From the NCBI GenBank assembly GCA_944363385.1, contig CALVUB010000019.1, forward strand, positions 1 to 12,103: a stretch of 12,103 bases of DNA, given 5' to 3'. Origin of the DNA: an uncultured Clostridia bacterium. GTDB taxonomy: Bacteria > Bacillota > Clostridia > Christensenellales > UBA1242. Position 1 is the first letter of the stretch; every line of letters starts with the position of its first letter. The notes beneath the pieces were generated by a model. That model worked only from the letters and a program-made list of their open reading frames with translations, was not told the DNA's origin and did not search any database. Shown here one piece after another: positions 1 through 6,005 of this stretch. The position numbers and the translations under genes were made by a program.

Positions 1-1
1 A

Positions 2-247
2 AATTGTGGAGAAATTGACAATGCTGAATATGAAGGTTACACTGGACTGTGCAGAAAATGTCAAACTCCATTGTTTCAGCGTGATGACGATAAACCTGAA
101 GCAATAAAGGCTCGTCTGGAAGTTTATAAACAAAACATAACACCACTTATAAACTTCTACGGTGACAAGGTTTTCAAAGTTTCTTCAGCAGGAACGCCAG
201 AAGAAACATACAGACCTGTTAAACTTTTTTTGGAGAGGCTTAAGTAA
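2..247 (+). CDS. adk: adenylate kinase, C-terminal part (5' end outside window)
   Basis: Partial gene: 81 codons are visible and the start lies upstream of the window. Adenylate kinase interconverts ATP + AMP and 2 ADP in the cytoplasm. The visible part starts inside the LID domain with NCGE, followed by a CRKC pair about 14 residues later; this looks like the second half of the zinc-binding LID found in Gram-positive adenylate kinases. Then come QRDDDKPEAIKARL, where the two conserved Asp and the Arg of the R-L helix are recognisable, and a C-terminal helix ending LFLERLK. Its TAA overlaps the map ATG by one base (TAATG), so the two are probably translationally coupled. Position between the upstream spc-operon genes and map is the usual Bacillota order. 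Confidence 0.93.
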   Translation, partial: NCGEIDNAEYEGYTGLCRKCQTPLFQRDDDKPEAIKARLEVYKQNITPLINFYGDKVFKVSSAGTPEETYRPVKLFLERLK

Positions 248-990
248 TGAACAATCTTAATCCTGCAGAGATGGTTCTTATGAGAAAAGCTGGGCAAATT
301 ACCCGAGATGCACTTAATTACTGCGAAACTCTGATAAAACCTGGCATTTCAACTAAAGAACTTGACAATCTGGCAAAAAAGTTTATAATTGATAGTGGTG
401 CAACTCCCTCATTCTTAGGATATGAAGGCTATCCCGCTTCTATTTGCACATCGGTCAACGACATGGTTGTGCATGGCATTCCAAGCGAGAAAGTCATTCT
501 TAAAGAGGGAGATATCATCAGTATAGACCTTGGAGTTATCTACAAAGGCTATAATGGTGATGCAGCAAGAACTTTTCCAGTTGGCAAAATTTCACCTGCA
601 AAGCAACGACTTATCGATGTGACCAAACAATGCTTTTTTGAAGGTATCAAAAATTTAAGGGTTGGTCATAGACTTGGTGAAATGTCTCATGCAATTCAAG
701 CTTATGCTGAAAAACATGGCTACTCGGTGGTTCGAGAACTTGTTGGTCATGGCATAGGCAAAAAAATGCATGAACCGCCTTCCGTTCCAAACTATGGCAA
801 GGTTACCGATGGACCTCTTGTGACTGAAAACGCCTGCCTTGCAATTGAACCTATGATAAATATGGGACGCAAAGATGTTTGGCTTCTTGAAGATGGCTGG
901 GGAGTTATAACGCGTGACGGAATGCCATCGGCTCATTATGAAAACACTGTTCATATCACAAAAGATGGAATTGAAATCTTGACTTTATAA
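247..990 (+). CDS. map: methionine aminopeptidase, type I
   Basis: 247 aa, a normal length for the bacterial type Ia enzyme. It removes the initiator Met from nascent cytoplasmic proteins after deformylation. The five-ligand dinuclear metal site is complete: Asp94 (in SIDLGV), Asp105 (in GDAART), His168 (in VGHGIG), Glu201 (in AIEPM) and Glu232 (in YENTV). His76 (VVHGIP) and His175 (MHEPP), the usual substrate-contacting histidines, are also present. There is no N-terminal zinc-finger extension. The ATG at 247 overlaps the adk stop by one base and has a GGAGAGG-like site upstream in the adk 3' end. The KOW gene follows after 12 bases. Identification is from direct motif matching. Confidence 0.97.
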   Translation: MNNLNPAEMVLMRKAGQITRDALNYCETLIKPGISTKELDNLAKKFIIDSGATPSFLGYEGYPASICTSVNDMVVHGIPSEKVILKEGDIISIDLGVIYKGYNGDAARTFPVGKISPAKQRLIDVTKQCFFEGIKNLRVGHRLGEMSHAIQAYAEKHGYSVVRELVGHGIGKKMHEPPSVPNYGKVTDGPLVTENACLAIEPMINMGRKDVWLLEDGWGVITRDGMPSAHYENTVHITKDGIEILTL

Positions 991-1002
991 AAGGATAAAG
1001 CT

Positions 1003-1263
1003 ATGGAAAAAGGCAATGTTGTTCTTGCATTGGCAGGAAAAGAAAAAGGTCAAATTTTTATAGTTTTAAAAGTGGAAAAGGACAGGGCTTTTATAGTTGA
1101 TGGTAAAAGACTAAAAAAATTAAATCCTAAGAAAAAAAACTTAAAACATTTAAAACTTTATGGCAACGATAAGATGGACGGGCAGGTCTTGGAGGATGAC
1201 AATGAAAGAGTAAACTGCGCGATAAGAAAATTCTTAAAACAAAAAAGGAGTGAGCATGTCTAA
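1003..1263 (+). CDS. KOW-domain RNA-binding protein (L14e/L6e/L27e-like)
   Basis: 86 aa, very basic. The N-terminal half reads as a KOW motif: a [16 protein letters not shown] strand-turn-strand with the conserved Gly in KGQ, then [12 protein letters not shown], then a Lys-rich segment (residues 35-51). Clostridial genomes commonly carry a small KOW-domain protein of this size at this place between map and infA; it is usually described as similar to eukaryotic or archaeal L14e/L6e/L27e. Its exact job is not established; ribosome or rRNA binding is inferred from the fold and the neighbours. The start at 1003 has AAGGATAAAG upstream, a modest ribosome binding site. The end overlaps the infA start by 8 bases, which suggests coupled translation. 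Confidence 0.85.
   Translation: MEKGNVVLALAGKEKGQIFIVLKVEKDRAFIVDGKRLKKLNPKKKNLKHLKLYGNDKMDGQVLEDDNERVNCAIRKFLKQKRSEHV
1245..1250 (+). promoter_or_regulatory. ribosome binding site of infA, inside the KOW gene
   Basis: AAGGAG lies 5 bases before ATG 1256. It favours ATG 1256 over the in-frame GTG at 1250, which overlaps this site and would add only Met-Ser before the usual N-terminus. Confidence 0.75.
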
Positions 1264-1477
1264 AGAAGATGTAATCGAATTTGAAGGTGTTGTAGAAGAA
1301 GTGCTTCCAAACACTATGTTTAAGGTTCGTCTGTCAAATGGTCACGAAATTACAACCTATCTTTCAGGAAAATTGAGAAAAAACTATATCAAAATTCTGG
1401 AAGGAGACAAAGTTAAAGTCGAAATGAGCCCTTATGACCTGTCAAAGGGCAGAATAACTTGGAGAGATAAGGGCTAA
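1256..1477 (+). CDS. infA: translation initiation factor IF-1
   Basis: 73 aa with the start at ATG 1256. IF-1 occupies the 30S A site during initiation and works with IF-2 and IF-3. The whole protein is one S1-like OB fold. Hallmarks are [11 protein letters not shown] at the N-terminus, [15 protein letters not shown] in the middle, [12 protein letters not shown] with the basic rRNA-binding patch, and [17 protein letters not shown] at the end. A GTG six bases upstream is in frame, but the ATG gives the canonical N-terminus and sits properly after AAGGAG. It overlaps the KOW gene by 8 bases; rpmJ follows after 12 bases. Confidence 0.97.
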   Translation: MSKEDVIEFEGVVEEVLPNTMFKVRLSNGHEITTYLSGKLRKNYIKILEGDKVKVEMSPYDLSKGRITWRDKG

Positions 1478-1489
1478 AAAGGAGACATT

Positions 1490-1606
1490 ATGAAAGTTAG
1501 AGCATCTGTTAAGCCGATTTGTGACAAATGCAGAGTTATCAAACGCGATGGCAAAGTTATGGTCATCTGTTCTAAGTCTGCAAAGCACAAACAAGTTCAA
1601 GGCTAA
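1490..1606 (+). CDS. rpmJ: 50S ribosomal protein L36 (bL36), zinc-ribbon form
   Basis: 38 aa; found by reading the gap between infA and rpsM. The translation begins [17 protein letters not shown] and ends HKQVQG, the standard L36 pattern. Zinc ligands are Cys11, Cys14, Cys27 and His33, so this is the zinc-containing (C+) form and not the zinc-free paralogue. Cys27 to His33 spacing matches the 38-residue E. coli form, one residue longer than the common 37-residue version. GGAG at 1481-1484 precedes the ATG by 5 bases. L36 binds 23S rRNA in the large subunit. Location between infA and rpsM is the usual one. Confidence 0.97.
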   Translation: MKVRASVKPICDKCRVIKRDGKVMVICSKSAKHKQVQG

Positions 1607-1630
1607 AAATTAAAATTGGAGGAATTATAA

Positions 1631-2008
1631 ATGGCAAGAATTGCTGGTGTAGATTTACCTAGAGAAAAAAGATTGGAACTAGGTCTTACTTATATCTACG
1701 GAATTGGAAGAGTGACTTCCAACAAAATTTGTGAGGCAACTGGCATTAGCGCAGATATTCGCGTTAAAGATTTGACTGATGACCAAGTTGCTAAACTTCG
1801 TAACTACATTGAACATAATGTGGTTGTTGAAGGTGAACTTCGTAAAAAAGTCGACATGGACATCAAAAAACTTGGCGAAATTGGTTGCTATCGCGGAATT
1901 AGACACCGCAAAGGCTTACCTGTTCGTGGTCAAAACACTAAAAACAATGCAAGAACTCGCAAAGGTCCAAAGAGAGTTGTTGCTGGAAGTTCTAAAAAAG
2001 GTAAATAA
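1631..2008 (+). CDS. rpsM: 30S ribosomal protein S13 (uS13)
   Basis: 125 aa, normal length. S13 sits in the head of the small subunit, contacting 16S rRNA, S19 and the P-site tRNA through its C-terminal tail. Recognisable parts are [14 protein letters not shown] at the start, [14 protein letters not shown] (helix-two turn-helix region), [15 protein letters not shown], and the basic tail [14 protein letters not shown] strong GGAGG (1619-1623) lies 7 bases before ATG. S13, S11, S4, RpoA and L17 in this order form the classic alpha operon. A Cys replaces the more usual Ser before YRGIRHR, of no obvious consequence. Confidence 0.98.
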   Translation: MARIAGVDLPREKRLELGLTYIYGIGRVTSNKICEATGISADIRVKDLTDDQVAKLRNYIEHNVVVEGELRKKVDMDIKKLGEIGCYRGIRHRKGLPVRGQNTKNNARTRKGPKRVVAGSSKKGK

Positions 2009-2023
2009 GGAGAAGGTTAAGTT

Positions 2024-2428
2024 ATGGCTACTAAAAAAATGGTTAATAAAACTGCTAAAACTAAAAAGAGAGTTTCAAAAAACATCTCTCAAGGTCAAGT
2101 TCATATCAAGACCTCTTTTAACAACACTATCGTAACTTTCACAGACTCTGCAGGCAATGTGCTTTCTTGGTGCTCTTCTGGGAAACTTGGACTGAAAGGT
2201 TCAAAGAAAAGCACACCTTTTGCTGCTCAATCTTGCGTTGAAGATGCTGCAAAAGTTGCAAAGGAACATGGTATCCAAAGTGTTGAAGTTTTCGTTAAAG
2301 GTCCAGGAAGCGGGCGCGAACTTGCAATTCGTTCACTTGCAAACTGTGAGCTTAATGTAACTATGATTAAGGATGTTTCGCCAATCGCGCATAACGGTTG
2401 CAGACCTCCTAAAGCAAGAAGAATATAA
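2024..2428 (+). CDS. rpsK: 30S ribosomal protein S11 (uS11)
   Basis: 134 aa. S11 lies on the platform of the small subunit near the Shine-Dalgarno helix and the E site. Diagnostic segments are [19 protein letters not shown], the KSTPFAAQ turn, VKGPGSGRE, and the C-terminal [12 protein letters not shown] followed by ARRI. The N-terminal 20 residues form a Lys-rich extension, as in other Bacillota. In the NGCRPPK motif the Asn-Gly pair, which is the site of isoaspartate formation in E. coli S11, is present. GGAG (2009-2012) lies 11 bases before ATG 2024. Confidence 0.98.
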   Translation: MATKKMVNKTAKTKKRVSKNISQGQVHIKTSFNNTIVTFTDSAGNVLSWCSSGKLGLKGSKKSTPFAAQSCVEDAAKVAKEHGIQSVEVFVKGPGSGRELAIRSLANCELNVTMIKDVSPIAHNGCRPPKARRI

Positions 2429-2442
2429 AAGGAGAAAACCAA

Positions 2443-3069
2443 ATGGCAAGAACTATTCAACCTGACTGCCGTCAGTGCAGACGCGAAGGGTGCAAACTTT
2501 TTCTTAAAGGTGAGCGTTGCACAACTAAGAAATGCGCTATGGAAAGAAGACCGGTCATCCCTGGACAACATGGAAACTCAAGAAGAAGAGTTGCTTTCTC
2601 TGAATATGGCACACAACTTCGCGAAAAACAAAAAGTTAAAAGAATGTATGGCATCTTAGAGAACCAAATGAGAGAATACTATGAAGCTGCTGAAAGAATG
2701 AAAGGCGTTACTGGTGAAAACATGCTTTCTCTTATTGAACGCAGACTTGACAATGTTGTTTATAGATTGGGTATTGGAGCAAGCAGAAAACAGTGCCGTC
2801 AAATTGTTAATCACGGACACATCACAGTTAATGGAAAGCGCGTTGACATTGCTTCTTATCGTGTTAAAGTTGGCGATGTGATTGCAATCAAAGAAAACAA
2901 ACAAGACATTGATGCTTTCAAAGCTCTTAGAGAAACAAAAATCGTTACACCAAAATGGCTGGAATTTAACCCAGCAACGCTCTCTGGAAAAATTTTAGCA
3001 CTTCCTAAGAGAGAAGATATCGACTCCGATATCAAAGAACAACTTATCATCGAAATGTATTCGAGATAA
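2443..3069 (+). CDS. rpsD: 30S ribosomal protein S4 (uS4), zinc-binding form
   Basis: 208 aa, usual length. S4 is a primary 16S rRNA binder that starts 30S assembly and in several bacteria represses its own operon. Cys9, Cys12, Cys26 and Cys31 form the N-terminal zinc site known from Thermus S4; an additional Cys17 sits inside it, where many homologues have Glu. The S4 RNA-binding domain covers about residues 93-158 (LIERRLDN, SRKQCRQIVNHGHITVNG, YRVKVGD). The C-terminus ends IEMYSR, typical of the family. Ribosome binding site AAGGAG at 2430-2435. No structured autoregulatory leader is visible in the 14-base gap before it. Confidence 0.98.
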   Translation: MARTIQPDCRQCRREGCKLFLKGERCTTKKCAMERRPVIPGQHGNSRRRVAFSEYGTQLREKQKVKRMYGILENQMREYYEAAERMKGVTGENMLSLIERRLDNVVYRLGIGASRKQCRQIVNHGHITVNGKRVDIASYRVKVGDVIAIKENKQDIDAFKALRETKIVTPKWLEFNPATLSGKILALPKREDIDSDIKEQLIIEMYSR

Positions 3070-3087
3070 TAACGGAGGGATTATTTT

Positions 3088-4038
3088 ATGGAAATGGAAA
3101 GACCAAAAATCACTTGTGAAGAAACTGACAACGGCTCTTTTGCTAGATTTGTTGTTGAACCGCTTGAAAAAGGTTACGGAATCACTCTTGGGAATGCAAT
3201 GAGAAGAACTCTTCTCTCTTCTCTTCCTGGTTCTGCACCTATTGCAGTAAGAATCGCTGGCGTTGCTCATGAGTTTTCAACAATTAGGGGTGTTAGTGAA
3301 GATGTTGTAGATATCATCTTAAACCTCAAAACGATGGCTGTGAAATGTGAAAACAAAAATAAAGACTTTGTGACTTATCTTCACCTTAGAAAAACTGGTG
3401 CAGGAGAAGTTACTGCTAAAGATTTTGAACCAAACAGTGATGTTGAAATTTTGACCCCAGACCTTCATATCTGCACAATGGACGATGGTGCTGTGCTTGA
3501 CATGGATGTTATGATTGGGAATGGAAGAGGATATGTTTCAAGCAATGTAAACAAAACCAAATTCGACAATATTGACTTTATTGCAATTGATTCAATTTTC
3601 TCGCCAGTCAAAGTTGTAAACTTTAATGTTGAAGCAACTCGTGTTGGTCAAAGTGTTAATTATGACAAACTTACGCTGGAAGTTGAAACAAACGGAACAA
3701 CTTCTGCAAGAGAAATTGTTGCTCTTGCTGGAAAAATAATTGTCGAACATGTTGGACTTTTTGTTGAGCTTTGCTCACAACTTGCTACAACGGATATTCT
3801 TGTTTCAAGAGAAGAGGACAAACAAGTAAAAATCATGGAACTTCCAATTGAGGAAATGGATCTTTCTGTTCGTTCTTACAACTGCTTGAAGAGAGCAGGA
3901 ATCAACACTGTTGAGGATTTAACTAAAAAATCAAGAGCAGACATGCTGAAAGTTAAAAACCTTGGCATCAAATCTATTGATGAAGTCATTGCAAAACTTG
4001 AAAGTTATGGACTTTCGCTTAGCAAGGACGAAGACTAA
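3088..4038 (+). CDS. rpoA: DNA-directed RNA polymerase alpha subunit
   Basis: 316 aa, normal for Bacillota. The alpha dimer scaffolds assembly of beta and beta' and its C-terminal domain binds UP elements and activators. The N-terminal domain is clear: PLEKGYGITLGNAMRRTLLSS is the dimerisation helix region, followed by GVAHEFSTIRGV and EDVVDIILNLK. After a linker around residue 245, the C-terminal domain has LSVRSYNCLKRAGINTVEDL, where the Arg of VRSYNCLK corresponds to E. coli Arg265, and VKNLGIKSIDEV, the helix-hairpin-helix that contacts the minor groove. GGAGGG (3075-3080) precedes ATG 3088. A second ATG two codons in is a less likely start. Confidence 0.98.
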   Translation: MEMERPKITCEETDNGSFARFVVEPLEKGYGITLGNAMRRTLLSSLPGSAPIAVRIAGVAHEFSTIRGVSEDVVDIILNLKTMAVKCENKNKDFVTYLHLRKTGAGEVTAKDFEPNSDVEILTPDLHICTMDDGAVLDMDVMIGNGRGYVSSNVNKTKFDNIDFIAIDSIFSPVKVVNFNVEATRVGQSVNYDKLTLEVETNGTTSAREIVALAGKIIVEHVGLFVELCSQLATTDILVSREEDKQVKIMELPIEEMDLSVRSYNCLKRAGINTVEDLTKKSRADMLKVKNLGIKSIDEVIAKLESYGLSLSKDED

Positions 4039-4059
4039 TTTTCATAAAAGGAGAAAATT

Positions 4060-4569
4060 ATGGCTAACGCTAAATTAAACAGACCAAGCAAAGAAAAAAA
4101 TTCACTTATTCGTGGACAAGTTTCAGACCTTTTGTGGCTGGGTAAAATTGAAACAACTCTTGCTAAGGCTAAGTCTGTAAGAAGCAAAGCTGAAAAAATC
4201 TTGACTCTTGCAATCAACTCATACGAAGATATCGTTAAGGTTGAAAAGCAAATTAAAGATGAAAAGGGCGTAAAAGTGACAAAAACAGTTTCAAATGACG
4301 GACCTAAAAAATTGCAAGCTCGCAGACAGATTATGGCTTATCTTTTCGATAGACAAGAACAGAGAAAACCAAAAGAATCAATTGAGGCTTTCAAGGCAAG
4401 AACAAAAGATATTAACCATCCACTTCTTGAAAAGATTTTTAATGTCTATGCACCAAAATATGCAACAAGAGCAAAAGAAGTTGGACAGGGTGGCGGTTAC
4501 ACTCGTGTTATCAAACTTGGACAACGCCGTGGCGACAGCGCTGAAATGGCAATCGTAGAACTTATTTAA
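4060..4569 (+). CDS. rplQ: 50S ribosomal protein L17 (bL17), long form with insertions
   Basis: 169 aa, against roughly 112-130 in E. coli and B. subtilis. L17 binds 23S rRNA near the exit tunnel. The core is recognisable: KIETTLAKAKSVRSKAEKILTLA (residues 29-51), LQARRQIMAYL (85-95), and GGYTRVIKLGQRRGDSAEMA (145-164). Relative to B. subtilis L17, about 30 charged residues are added between the LTLA and ARRQ parts (roughly 53-84), about 20 around residues 100-120, and a few before GGYTR. The N-terminus reads MANAKLNRPSKEKN and lacks the usual M-x-H/Y-R-K basic start. From memory, related long forms occur in other Clostridia, so this is probably lineage-specific. It ends the operon; a terminator follows. 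Confidence 0.95.
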   Translation: MANAKLNRPSKEKNSLIRGQVSDLLWLGKIETTLAKAKSVRSKAEKILTLAINSYEDIVKVEKQIKDEKGVKVTKTVSNDGPKKLQARRQIMAYLFDRQEQRKPKESIEAFKARTKDINHPLLEKIFNVYAPKYATRAKEVGQGGGYTRVIKLGQRRGDSAEMAIVELI

Positions 4570-4573
4570 AGAT

Positions 4574-4609
4574 AAAAAATCATTGCTTTTATTTTGGCAG
4601 TGATTTTTT
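4574..4609 (+). terminator. intrinsic terminator of the alpha operon
   Basis: A 13-bp stem (4574-4586 with 4597-4609, one G-T pair) closes a 10-base loop. The left arm starts with six A and the right arm ends with six T, so the T-run is both pairing and release tract; the A-rich left arm could also serve a weak terminator in the reverse direction. It starts just after the rplQ stop. Confidence 0.85.
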
Positions 4610-4661
4610 CTTTGTTTTTAACTGAAAAATTGATGTTTTTATATGATTTTTCCCATTTTTT

Positions 4662-4670
4662 TGCTAAAAT
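4662..4670 (+). promoter_or_regulatory. possible extended -10 promoter of dtd
   Basis: TGCTAAAAT at 4662-4670 has the TGn extension and a good -10 hexamer. No convincing -35 is seen at 16-18 bases upstream, where the sequence is very T-rich. The predicted start would be near 4677, placing the ribosome binding site almost at the 5' end of the mRNA. Confidence 0.45.
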
Positions 4671-4688
4671 AGAGATAAGGAGAACAAA

Positions 4689-5141
4689 ATGAAAGCGGTT
4701 TTGCAAAGAGTGAAAGAGGCAAATTTGAAAGTTGATAATAGAGAGATTTCTGCAATCGACAAAGGACTTGTTGTGTATTTTGGAGTAGAAAAGGGCGATG
4801 ATGAAGCCATTATGCAAAAGATGTGTAAAAAGATTGCTTCTATGCGAATTTTTGAAGACGAAAATAGCAAGATGAATTTGTCTGTTAAAGATATTGAAGG
4901 AGAAATTTTGCTTGTCAGTCAATTTACTTTGCTTGCAGATTGCTCAAAAGGCAACAGACCAAATTTTTTGCAGGCGGAAGAACCCAAAAAAGCTAACGAA
5001 CTTTATCAAAAAGCTAGAGATTGTTTGCAAGATGAGGGCATTTTGGTTAAGCTGGGCGTGTTTGGAGCTGACATGAAAATATCTCAGCTTAATGATGGTC
5101 CTGTAACCATTTTTTTAGATAGCAAAATACTTAAAATATAG
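4689..5141 (+). CDS. dtd: D-aminoacyl-tRNA deacylase (DTD)
   Basis: 150 aa, full length. DTD hydrolyses D-amino acids (and misattached glycine) from tRNA in the cytoplasm, keeping D-residues out of protein. Typical parts are MKAVLQRVKEANLKV at the start, SQFTLLAD at 77-84, KGNRPNF at 87-93, and the GPVT of the Gly-cisPro motif at 137-140, which provides chiral selection. The position before Gly137 is Asp, where many homologues have Asn (NGPVT), through an extra residue reading NDGPVT. AAGGAG at 4677-4682 precedes ATG 4689. It stands between two terminator-like structures and so appears to be transcribed alone. In many Bacillota dtd follows relA; here it does not. Confidence 0.95.
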   Translation: MKAVLQRVKEANLKVDNREISAIDKGLVVYFGVEKGDDEAIMQKMCKKIASMRIFEDENSKMNLSVKDIEGEILLVSQFTLLADCSKGNRPNFLQAEEPKKANELYQKARDCLQDEGILVKLGVFGADMKISQLNDGPVTIFLDSKILKI

Positions 5142-5151
5142 CTTTTGCTAT
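5119..5151 (+). repeat. inverted repeat over the dtd stop codon
   Basis: ATAGCAAAA (5119-5127) pairs perfectly with TTTTGCTAT (5143-5151) across a 15-base loop; the right arm starts just past the TAG stop at 5139-5141. It has no T-run behind it, so it is not a complete terminator. It could protect the 3' end or compete with the next hairpin. Confidence 0.5.
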
Positions 5152-5158
5152 TATATAT

Positions 5159-5200
5159 TTTGGCAACAAGGCTCAACTTTCTTGCCAAATCTTTTTTTTT
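5159..5200 (+). terminator. intrinsic terminator after dtd
   Basis: TTTGGCAA (5159-5166) pairs with TTGCCAAA (5182-5189); past one C-C mismatch the inner bases CAAGG/CTTTC can also pair. A run of nine T follows at 5192-5200. This is a good rho-independent terminator for dtd, and its right arm is shared with the next promoter. Confidence 0.8.
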
Positions 5201-5210
5201 GTGCTATCAT
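5182..5210 (+). promoter_or_regulatory. promoter of the PHP-whiA-dnaE-pfk unit
   Basis: TTGCCA (5182-5187) is one base from the -35 consensus; after exactly 17 bases comes TATCAT (5205-5210), with TG at 5202-5203 giving an extended -10. The predicted start is near 5217, leaving a leader of about 24 bases with AAGGAG at 5226-5231 and ATG at 5241. The -35 box lies in the right arm of the preceding terminator. Confidence 0.75.
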
Positions 5211-5240
5211 GAAATTAACTTATTTAAGGAGCGAACTTTT

Positions 5241-6005
5241 ATGATTTTACTAGGAGATTATCACACTCATACAAAATATTCAAGAAAAAACCACGGCAAA
5301 GGCACTGTGCTTGAAAATGCCTCTGTTGCGCAAGACAAAGGCTTAAAACAGATTGCAATAACCGACCATGGCTTTAATCATTGGATGTTTGGAATAAGAA
5401 GAAAAGATATTCCATCTTTGAAAGAAGACATTTTAAACGCCAAAGAAATCACTGGCGTTGACATTTTGCTTGGCGTGGAGGCAAACTTAGTTTCAGCAAG
5501 CGGAAATGTCGATGTGCTTGAAGATGACTTTGAGTTTTTGGACATTTTGCTTATGGGCTTTCATAGGGTTGTTAAAATGGACACCATAAAAGATGCTTTT
5601 TATATCAATTGGGCAAATCTTTTATCGCCATTTTCACCAAGTAAAGAACGCGTTGCTAGAAATACCACAGCTTTTTTAAAGGCGCTCGACAAATCTCCTA
5701 TTGATATCATCACGCATTTAAACTATGGCTATCCTACAGACACTTTGGCGGTGGCTAGAATGGCAAAAGAAAAAGGCGCGCTTATTGAACTTAATGGCAA
5801 GAGAATAAACTTTACCGATAAAGAGCTTGAAATTATGGCAAGCGAAGGGGTTAAGTTTATTGTAAACTCTGACGCCCACAGCCCTGACAGGGTGGGCGAG
5901 GTAAATATGGCTATGAATCTTATTTTTAGGCTTGGAATTCCACTTTCACACGTTGTCAACATCGACAAATTGCCAAAATTTGAAAACAAACGAGGAATAA
6001 ATTGA
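5241..6005 (+). CDS. stand-alone PHP-domain metal-dependent phosphoesterase
   Basis: 254 aa with the start at ATG 5241, chosen because AAGGAG lies 9 bases before it and the family N-terminus is short; the frame is open upstream to 5145 but that stretch is the terminator and promoter. The protein is one PHP domain with a full set of metal ligands: Asp6, His8, His10 (DYHTHT), Asp42-His43 (TDHG), Glu80, His108 (GFHR), His159 (THLN), and Asp211, His213 (NSDAHS). It is YcdX/histidinol-phosphatase-like, probably a tri-metal phosphatase. The substrate is unknown; there are no his genes nearby, so histidinol phosphatase is not supported. Clostridia often have such a gene in the murB-PHP-rapZ-yvcK-whiA region, and here it directly precedes whiA with a stop/start overlap. 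Confidence 0.9.
   Translation: MILLGDYHTHTKYSRKNHGKGTVLENASVAQDKGLKQIAITDHGFNHWMFGIRRKDIPSLKEDILNAKEITGVDILLGVEANLVSASGNVDVLEDDFEFLDILLMGFHRVVKMDTIKDAFYINWANLLSPFSPSKERVARNTTAFLKALDKSPIDIITHLNYGYPTDTLAVARMAKEKGALIELNGKRINFTDKELEIMASEGVKFIVNSDAHSPDRVGEVNMAMNLIFRLGIPLSHVVNIDKLPKFENKRGIN
5992..5996 (+). promoter_or_regulatory. ribosome binding site of whiA
   Basis: GAGGA lies 5 bases before TTG 6002, inside the 3' end of the PHP gene. It supports the TTG start, which overlaps the PHP stop as TTGA. Confidence 0.75.

Noticed and set aside
1779..2135. 118-codon frame overlapping rpsM and rpsK
   Set aside because: It is out of frame with two unmistakable ribosomal protein genes and has no start signal.
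4566..4922. 118-codon minus-strand frame over the rplQ-dtd gap
   Set aside because: It covers the terminator, the promoter and the 5' part of dtd antisense, and is Phe/Asn/Ile-rich as expected from AT-rich noise.
5145..5240. N-terminal extension of the PHP protein by 32 residues
   Set aside because: The stretch contains the dtd terminator and the promoter, and no ribosome binding site is seen at 5145; ATG 5241 has one.
5241..6005. Histidinol phosphatase (hisK) call for the PHP gene
   Set aside because: The PHP fold fits, but no histidine genes are nearby and the fold covers many phosphatases; a general name is safer.
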